From Symbiodinium natans (lineage: Eukaryota > Sar > Dinophyceae > Suessiales > Symbiodiniaceae), in the NCBI GenBank assembly GCA_905221605.1, contig CAJNDS010000591.1, forward strand, positions 1-64,000: DNA of 64,000 nucleotides, given 5' to 3'. The notes under the pieces were generated by a model, which was not told the DNA's origin, searched no databases, and saw only the letters and a program-made list of their open reading frames with translations. Below, one piece after another: positions 60,901-64,000 of the stretch (position 1 is the first letter of the stretch; every line of letters starts with the position of its first letter). The translations under genes and the position numbers were made by a program.

Positions 60901-63842
60901 TGGCCGGCCAGGGCTTTCCAGGCCTCAGCCAAATCAGCAATACACCTCCATGCTGGCATGAGTCCTCGTGCCCTGCCCGAGGCCACGGGTGATGCGCTGT
61001 GGCTGGGCTGTGCACTTTCAAAGCAGTCGTCCTGCACGGGCTCAACAGTGTCCATAAGGACTTGCGGTTTTTTTGCTGGTGCAAGCAAACACCACGGAAA
61101 TCCATACATGCCTCGCACTCCCGGACTTTCGACTTAAGCCCTGTGGTGCTACGAGTAAGTTAAGAGTACCAACCTTGAAGCTCAGAAGCACGGGTCCTGC
61201 ACGGGGGTCTCCAGTGTTGGTTCCCAAACCCTAAACCCTAAACCCTAAACCCCAAACCTCAAACCCCAAACCTCGAAGAAAGGAGACGAAGGGTCACCCA
61301 AAACTGTCTTTGCAAGTCCGGAACCAATCGGCCCGATGTCCCGTTAGACGTCGCCGAGGCTGGCAGCGGGAATGAGCGGGATCAAGACGCTTGCCGGAGT
61401 TGGAGCTCACCCTTGAAGCCTTCGTTACCCGAAACCCGAAACCCTAAACCCTAAACCCTAAACCCATAAACCCCTAAACTCTAAACCCTAAACCCTAAAC
61501 CCTAAACCTAAACCGAAACCCTAAACCCTAAACCCTCAACCTTAGGCCCTAAACCCTAAACCCTGGAGTAGTGGAAGTAGTGTATCACATAGGCCCAAGT
61601 GTGAGCGATTAACCCTAAACCCTAAACCCTAAACCCTGGGCTCTTTTAAAAGGGAGAGTGCAGAGCCTTCTACTCGCAACTGCAAGCGCCTGAGTGTGGA
61701 TTTGGCACAGCTCCCTGAAGGCATCTGCGACGAATGTTCGCCGAAGTAGCATGAAAGTTTCAGTTCCCAATAGTTCTCAATAGGGTCTCTCGGGTTTAGA
61801 GTTAGGAAAGCTGTTAAAGCCCGAAGCACTACAAGCAAACTCCGCGTTTGAAGCCGAGGAACATTGTAGCCTCCAAGAAAGAGCTCGCCACATGCGCCTT
61901 GGCTGTACTTTGCCCATGGGTTTAGGGTTTAGGGTTTAGGGTTTCTGGGTCGGAGGGATGTGAAAGTGGTCCCTGGTGGAGTGCGACGGGCTTTGATGGG
62001 GTTTGGGGGCTTTGCCCATGATGTTGCAGGTTTTTCCCTTCGCCTGCTCTGACACGAGATTACTCGTCCCGCACGGCCGGAACCTGAACAGCCTTATACG
62101 TTAAATCCCAAACAGCTCAAACTAAGCCCCCCCAAAGCTACAGCCGGCGTGTGCAGGCCAAATCATGGAGGCCTTGATGGAGCAAAAGCAAGGAGGCGTG
62201 CACGTGGCGCGCAGTGCGTTTGCTGCCAGGGTTCTTGGATCCTTACTGAAAGACTATATAAACACCAAAAAGCCCTCAACCCTAGACTCATGGGTTTAGG
62301 GTTTAGGGTTTAAGGGTTTAAGGGTTTAGGGTTTAAGGGTTAAGGGTTTAGGGTCATTGCCTACAGCCTGGCAGCAAGGAGTCCAGATGCAAAAAAGGGT
62401 TTAGGGTTTAGGGTTCTCTTTGTATGGTTCGCCCTGGAACAGCCCCTGGCAACTTCCCGATCTTGGGAGGTGCTGCGGACAACTACCTCTACTTGGACCC
62501 GAAGGCAGCTGTCCTCCTCTTCTGGCTCGCCATCCGAACCCTAAAATTTATATTTTAGATTTAATGTTGAGGGTTTTGGGGTTTAGGGTTTTAGGGTTTA
62601 GGGCGTTAGGGGTTAGGGTAAGCCCGAAGCACAGTGTGCGCCCAAACTTGAGCCTTGCGGACTTGAGAGGTGAGGTGTCAGCCAACAATTTTCAATGAAG
62701 CGGGAGATTCTGCAGATGTCGGATCACGGACGACCGCCGGTGCACGTGTAGGCAAAAAACCTTGCATCTTCTTTCATTGAAGTGCCTTCTGCTTGCCATA
62801 GAAGACCCCCCCCCCAAACAGAAAAATAGAGCAAACCTGGGAACAGCTGTTACCCAGATCTAGTCCAGGCGCCGGCGACGGCGCGGGGCGCCGACGTGCC
62901 GAGAAGCTCCGCCGCGCTCGAGTTCACTTGCGGCTTCGGGTTGTTGGGTTTAGGTCTCTCGGGCTTTGGGGTTTTAGGGTGTTCTAGGAACCTGAAGCCC
63001 CAAATCCTGAACCCTGAGCCCAAAGATATTCCAGGGTGTCGTTGTTTCTTGGGCAGGAGGGAGAAAAGTAGGATTCGAGACCGTCAGGTGTTGGCAGCTT
63101 AGGACCAAAGGGATTTCGGGGAGGAGCTTCTGATATTGTTACAATCTTGCCAGCACATGCCATCTCGAACTCGCAGAAGGCGATGGTAGACCAGAGCTGC
63201 TTCGCCCAGGTAGACATCGTGCTAAACAAACCTCGTCGCCTAACATGCTGTTGTGACGCCACGACGTCCCACCAGGAATACGAGCGCCCTTCCGGCGCGC
63301 GGTGGCGTTCGCGCGGGGCTCAGGGCTTTCAGCTTTCGTCCTTTTTTCCAGCTTTTTTCCTGCAGCTCCTGAGGCGAGCTCTTTGCACTCCTTTGTCAGA
63401 GGGTGCAGGATGGTAGTGTCAATCTCGCCCAAGAAGCTGCGTTACCCCCACCAGATCCTCAGCCCCGTTCATGAGCGGTTTAGGAACGACAGGTAAGTTG
63501 CCGTGATGTCTCGACAACGGTGATGCTAGAAACCCATACCCTAGAACTCAATGGATGTTTCTTATCAGCTGCCCAGCAAAGGCCCGAAAATCTCCCTGCC
63601 CCTCAGCCCTCTCCGCCTTGAGCCCTGAGCCCTCAGCCGTAAGCAAGCCCTCTTGGCTTTGAAGCGGGGTTGGGAAGGGCGGGTTACTGGGATTACAAGG
63701 GGATTTCTAGGGGGGATACGAAGTAGACTCGCTAAGTCAAAGGGGCTTCCACCACCGGCTCCTTGGGTCCTTGAATCATGACTTCCCAGTTCCGCCTGAG
63801 GTGGTGGGCGGCGGGAATTACGTCGAACACCAGGCGCTGCAG
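45898..63842 (+). CDS. SLY1: SLY1/SCFD1-like Sec1/Munc18 protein, about 30 exons, 3' end not found
   Basis: Sly1 is the SM protein that binds the ER-Golgi syntaxin Sed5 and supports SNARE assembly in vesicle fusion. Twenty-six exons fit both the known order of family motifs and each other: 45898-45935, 46438-46528, 46959-47006, 47266-47322, 47612-47659, 47846-47878, 48097-48122, 48827-48881, 49596-49637, 49930-49973, 50314-50374, 51020-51073, 51639-51667, 52150-52223, 52723-52754, 53137-53175, 53276-53320, 53566-53611, 53835-53929, 55612-55661, 56676-56753, 56881-56941, 57355-57399, 58774-58785, 59280-59332 and 59959-60013. Further: 62157-62195, 62470-62507, 62869-62919, 63801-63842; tentative 60308-60353. 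Landmarks are RMLNLGE, WKVLVYDKF, VYFVEPTEQNI, LLCILDRDVDL, NHTWTYQA, VIRCPPGEAAQMV and VVGGGNYVEHQ. Almost all joins keep phase. Small gaps remain after 49637 and 53929 and between 59332 and 62157. The C-terminus was not found by 64000. Confidence 0.9.
46438..46528 (+). CDS. SLY1: SLY1 exon 2
   Basis: cgag|GCTGCG to TGTCAG|gccc. Encodes LRMLNLGEAAD and WKVLVYDKFCQ, the N-terminal signature of Sly1. Confidence 0.9.
46959..47006 (+). CDS. SLY1: SLY1 exon 3
   Basis: tccag|GAGGTG to CACGGC|gaca. EVVAQLLKVGGLRNHG matches the family segment ending LRDMG. Apparent GA donor. Confidence 0.88.
47266..47322 (+). CDS. SLY1: SLY1 exon 4
   Basis: gcccag|GTGACC to CCTGCT|gctc. VTLHLNINSERLPVADVPA, like the ITLHLLL..DVPA segment of Sly1. 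Confidence 0.9.
47612..47659 (+). CDS. SLY1: SLY1 exon 5
   Basis: tgtag|GTCTAC to GTGGAG|gaca. VYFVEPTEQNIAKIVE, the hallmark SM-protein motif. GA donor. Confidence 0.93.
47846..47878 (+). CDS. SLY1: SLY1 exon 6
   Basis: tgcag|GATCTC to TGCTAT|gccg. DLSKNLYESCY, 11 codons, GC donor. Confidence 0.9.
48097..48122 (+). CDS. SLY1: SLY1 exon 7
   Basis: aacag|GTGAAC to GCCAAG-phase end. VNFASAVP plus a split Arg codon (AG joins G of exon 8), as in the NFISAIS segment. GA donor, 26 nt. Confidence 0.82.
48160..48288. repeat. Imperfect gggcttgaa array in SLY1 intron 7
   Basis: Repeated gggcttgaa and gggctttaa units of 9-10 bp. Confidence 0.8.
48827..48881 (+). CDS. SLY1: SLY1 exon 8
   Basis: aagcag|GCCCCT to CAAAAG|gtgc. 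PLLEDLAKNALETGGAQK, GT donor. Confidence 0.9.
49596..49637 (+). CDS. SLY1: SLY1 exon 9
   Basis: gagag|GTGTCT onward. VSGIFDRYISFVSL matches the KVFDQYLNFITL segment. The 3' border is uncertain by a few bases because the next short exon was not found. Confidence 0.85.
49930..49973 (+). CDS. SLY1: SLY1 exon (AYSTLHSTQL)
   Basis: tctgag|GCGTAT, then AYSTLHSTQLAEQV and a split ATG completed by the next exon. GC donor. Confidence 0.75.
50314..50374 (+). CDS. SLY1: SLY1 exon (IERIVDGLLSV)
   Basis: ctcag|GTACAT to CTGCCC|gtgg. YIERIVDGLLSVVATMRALP. GT donor. Confidence 0.92.
50536..50617. mobile_element. MITE-like element, GGGGGTATGTAACC family, copy 1
   Basis: About 82 bp with near-matching inverted ends (gggggtatgtaacc and aggttcctacccccc). 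An inverted copy lies at 51495-51587, on the other side of the exon at 51020. Confidence 0.7.
50911..50986. mobile_element. MITE-like element, TTGGGATGTCCC family, copy 3
   Basis: Right end tgttagtataagggggaacatccc and left accagtccttattagggatt fit the family; the left terminus has drifted. It lies in a SLY1 intron. Confidence 0.5.
51020..51073 (+). CDS. SLY1: SLY1 exon (VIRCPPGEAAQMV)
   Basis: cccccag|GTCATC to TTAGAG|gaga. VIRCPPGEAAQMVAERLE, very close to the family motif. GA donor. Confidence 0.92.
51495..51587. mobile_element. MITE-like element, GGGGGTATGTAACC family, copy 2 (inverted)
   Basis: Reverse complement of 50536-50617 with about 11 extra bases. Shared words include gttccct, ccactactccct, gctcccgaagctt and gtacctacccccc. 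Confidence 0.7.
51639..51667 (+). CDS. SLY1: SLY1 exon (ERIRELLSR)
   Basis: ttgag|GAGCGC, ERIRELLSR plus a split Gly codon. GT donor at 51668. Confidence 0.8.
52150..52223 (+). CDS. SLY1: SLY1 exon (SKSGVAAELF)
   Basis: gcccag|GTCCAA. Frame fixed by the neighbours: SKSGVAAELFAAARTGAEAP, then ASR. GC donor. An Ala/Gly-rich linker where other Sly1 proteins vary. Confidence 0.82.
52723..52754 (+). CDS. SLY1: SLY1 exon (LLCILDRDV)
   Basis: gccaag|GCCCGC to GACGTA|gcgc. PLLCILDRDV matches the RPLLVLVDRN motif. GC donor. Confidence 0.88.
53137..53175 (+). CDS. SLY1: SLY1 exon (HTWTYQ)
   Basis: ccccag|GACTTG to TACCAG|gccg. DLVTMLNHTWTYQ, near-invariant in the family. GC donor. Confidence 0.95.
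53276..53320 (+). CDS. SLY1: SLY1 exon (AMVHDILGMRL)
   Basis: tgtag|GCGATG to ATGCAG|gtcg. AMVHDILGMRLNKMQ. GT donor. Confidence 0.92.
53566..53611 (+). CDS. SLY1: SLY1 exon (VPVESEDASAPPK)
   Basis: ttcag|GTGCCC. Acidic linker VPVESEDASAPPKAR plus one base joined to the next exon. GT donor gtgcag. Confidence 0.75.
53835..53929 (+). CDS. SLY1: SLY1 exon (DEADAFWTAHAG)
   Basis: ggcag|ATGACG. DGRTYDVDEADAFW and FPEVLNAAAL match the YDL..DKFW..FPEV segment. A TTTAGGG array begins 8 bp after the exon. Confidence 0.9.
54190..55611. other. SLY1 intron segment without an assigned exon
   Basis: Residues expected between FPEV and LPEM (about 45 in other Sly1 proteins) were not found here with certainty. 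A TTTAGGG array stands near its left end (54294-54365) and CCCTAAA near its right (55434-55575). Confidence 0.5.
55091..55133. mobile_element. Short palindrome aaactttttg ... caaaaagttt
   Basis: A 43-bp hairpin with perfect 10-bp ends and tccttatttagtagga at the centre, in a SLY1 intron. Confidence 0.5.
55612..55661 (+). CDS. SLY1: SLY1 exon (AAAINALPE)
   Basis: gccag|GACACT. DTLAPGLAAAINALPE plus two bases. GT donor. Corresponds to the SAVSSLPEL segment. Confidence 0.85.
56676..56753 (+). CDS. SLY1: SLY1 exon (DMHTNIAHALV)
   Basis: gcaag|TCTACG. LRAAEDMHTNIAHALVAEVK, then ARELD. Close to the IDLHTNVATAVLEHIKARKLD segment. GC donor. Confidence 0.93.
56881..56941 (+). CDS. SLY1: SLY1 exon (YYEFEDQLAS)
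   Basis: cggag|GTATTA. YYEFEDQLASQSLGTSVKEL, like YFEYEEKIMS. GA donor. Confidence 0.9.
57355..57399 (+). CDS. SLY1: SLY1 exon (GTLADKLR)
   Basis: gagcag|CTCCTT to CTCCGG|gcgc. LLGSSQKGTLADKLR. GC donor. Confidence 0.87.
57880..58165. repeat. 11-bp array (caccatgtaag) in a SLY1 intron
   Basis: Units such as caccatgtaag, cacgatgtaag and cgcaatgtaag. A higher-order copy includes gaaagcgctatgtgagcac at about 57948 and again near 58082. Confidence 0.85.
58774..58785 (+). CDS. SLY1: SLY1 12-nt micro-exon (LHLI), tentative
   Basis: ttcag|CTCCACCTTATT|gtac. Phase 0 on both sides. Its four residues fill the gap between KLR and VLTKP at the LFLIYYI position. Confidence 0.55.
58797..58870. mobile_element. 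MITE-like element, TTGGGATGTCCC family, copy 4
   Basis: aagactgttcgtacgcgggg and aacatcccaag form the right end; the left end is degenerate. It follows the micro-exon by 11 bp. Confidence 0.45.
59280..59332 (+). CDS. SLY1: SLY1 exon (VLTKPTVSQQQL)
   Basis: gagag|GTGCTA. VLTKPTVSQQQLQSVIE plus a split Ala codon. GA or GC donor. Confidence 0.75.
59959..60013 (+). CDS. SLY1: SLY1 exon (QYLQSIRNMA)
   Basis: gcccag|GCAGTA. QYLQSIRNMAMPAATAGP, like the LQYIKQWKAF segment. GC donor. Confidence 0.8.
60308..60353 (+). CDS. SLY1: SLY1 exon (LAGAFGGLADRF), tentative
   Basis: tgccag|CGGGAC to TTCAAG|gcgc. GTLAGAFGGLADRFK sits where Sly1 has a helix before the VTRILDNL motif. The phase join with the previous exon does not close. 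Confidence 0.5.
60354..62156. other. Long SLY1 intron region
   Basis: CCCTAAA arrays at 61224-61275 and 61440-61565 and TTTAGGG at 61918-61946. No exon recognised. Confidence 0.5.
62157..62195 (+). CDS. SLY1: SLY1 exon (IMEALMEQKQG)
   Basis: tgcag|GCCAAA to AGGAG|gcgt. QIMEALMEQKQG, like ILDNLMEMKSN. It ends with one base that completes Gly with the next exon. Confidence 0.82.
62470..62507 (+). CDS. SLY1: SLY1 exon (NYLYLDPK)
   Basis: gggag|GTGCTG to AAGGCA|gctg. AADNYLYLDPKA, like DDYRYFDPK. Phase agrees with the previous exon. Confidence 0.87.
62869..62919 (+). CDS. SLY1: SLY1 exon (GADVPRSSAAL)
   Basis: tccag|GCGCCG. APATARGADVPRSSAAL, at the NDSSVPRNKNP position. GA donor assumed; 3' border uncertain. 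Confidence 0.6.
62920..63800. other. SLY1 intron region with an unresolved small exon
   Basis: A few residues before VVGGGNY (EAIVF in other Sly1) must be encoded here. cgcag|AAGGCGATG|gtag near 63174 is a candidate, but I cannot settle it. Confidence 0.4.
63801..63842 (+). CDS. SLY1: SLY1 exon (VVGGGNYVEHQ), last recognised
   Basis: cctgag|GTGGTG to CTGCAG|gacc. VVGGGNYVEHQALQ, the C-terminal SM signature. GA donor. Remaining C-terminal exons should lie beyond 64000. Confidence 0.93.
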
Positions 63843-64000
63843 GACCAGACGATGGGAGGTTCTTTAGAAGTTCCTTTGAGTTTGTACGTCTACCTAGCAC
63901 CCCCTAGAATCCTCATGAGAATCCCAGTAACTCTACGTGACTAAGTCAAAAGCGCTTCCAAGTTGATTAGCGTTGACTGGAATGTAGTTTGAAAGTTCCA
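63843..64000. other. Start of the next SLY1 intron
   Basis: No exon or array recognised to the window end. Confidence 0.4.

Larger units (their letters stand above)
36641..62626. repeat. Interstitial telomere-type arrays in both orientations
   Basis: CCCTAAA on plus at 37072-37165, 37640-37737, 39787-40036, 41920-42032, 43522-43645, 44036-44150, 44640-44772, 51126-51290, 51745-52115, 52834-53112, 53684-53828, 54100-54181, 55434-55575, 55864-55980, 56337-56443, 57190-57325, 59150-59275, 59376-59450 and 61440-61565. TTTAGGG on plus at 36641-36705, 37287-37345, 37829-37917, 38355-38390, 38962-39007, 40156-40198, 42130-42220, 43300-43410, 44262-44345, 44868-44990, 45962-46000, 48464-48512, 48918-48977, 52256-52335, 53937-53982, 54294-54365, 55686-55776, 58388-58530, 61918-61946, 62286-62416 and 62578-62626. 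Variant heptamers (CCCCAAA, CCCGAAA, CCCTAAG, CCCTCAA) edge many arrays. They lie in introns and intergenic DNA, so this is not a chromosome end. Confidence 0.95.

Noticed and set aside
33420-62626. A chromosome end or telomere
   Set aside because: Arrays are short, scattered, in both orientations, and separated by exons of ordered genes.
1-64000. tRNA, rRNA or small nuclear RNA genes
   Set aside because: I saw no conserved boxes or clover-leaf sequences by eye; a covariance search would be needed to exclude them.

Overview
The window is nuclear DNA of a dinoflagellate, most likely a Symbiodiniaceae-type or related genome. Four things support this. The interstitial telomere repeats are TTTAGGG/CCCTAAA. 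The host genes are cut into tiny exons with GC, GT and GA donors and AG|G acceptors. The Copia polyprotein and LINE families resemble those I associate with dinoflagellates. There are many short bulged hairpin elements (CCTC-A-stem-loop-stem-GAGGCCGA). I see no bacterial operons, CRISPR, rRNA or tRNA.

Layout. (1) 1-4314: two tandem copies of a 2.2-kb non-coding unit, then a hairpin cluster. (2) 4315-10559, minus strand: a LINE (AP endonuclease, reverse transcriptase, CCHC finger, RNase H) with one frameshift in RNase H. It is followed by a separate ORF that looks like a protein-kinase fold, also with one likely frameshift. Hairpin elements lie inside these coding frames. (3) 10603-17413, minus strand: a Copia-type element (Gag with zinc knuckle, protease, integrase, RT, RNase H) with two frame breaks. 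Its C-terminal extension looks like a SAM/cytosine methyltransferase. (4) 17.4-26.5 kb: AT-richer repeat-only DNA with direct and inverted duplications and a minisatellite. (5) 26.5-32.7 kb: GC-rich DNA with two converging, decayed 3' ends of another LINE family. (6) 32.7-44.9 kb, plus strand: small exon-like pieces of an unidentified, coiled-coil-rich protein. (7) 45.9-63.8 kb and probably beyond, plus strand: a gene for the Sec1/Munc18 protein SLY1 (SCFD1) in about 30 exons of 12-95 nt. These were found in the correct order, and their phases join over most of the length.

How the parts relate. The many TTTAGGG/CCCTAAA arrays in the right half are not a chromosome end. They lie in introns of the two plus-strand genes, in both orientations, with a tendency for TTTAGGG to follow an exon and CCCTAAA to precede the next. 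In RNA the two ends of such introns would be complementary. Short MITE-like palindromes sit in the same introns. My strongest candidates for something new are this intron architecture, the covarying bulged-A hairpin family that inserts in frame in retrotransposon genes, and the kinase-like and methyltransferase-like domains carried with the LINE and Copia elements.

Limits: all homology statements come from reading motifs by eye. Exon borders were set from phase and splice-site agreement, not from transcripts.
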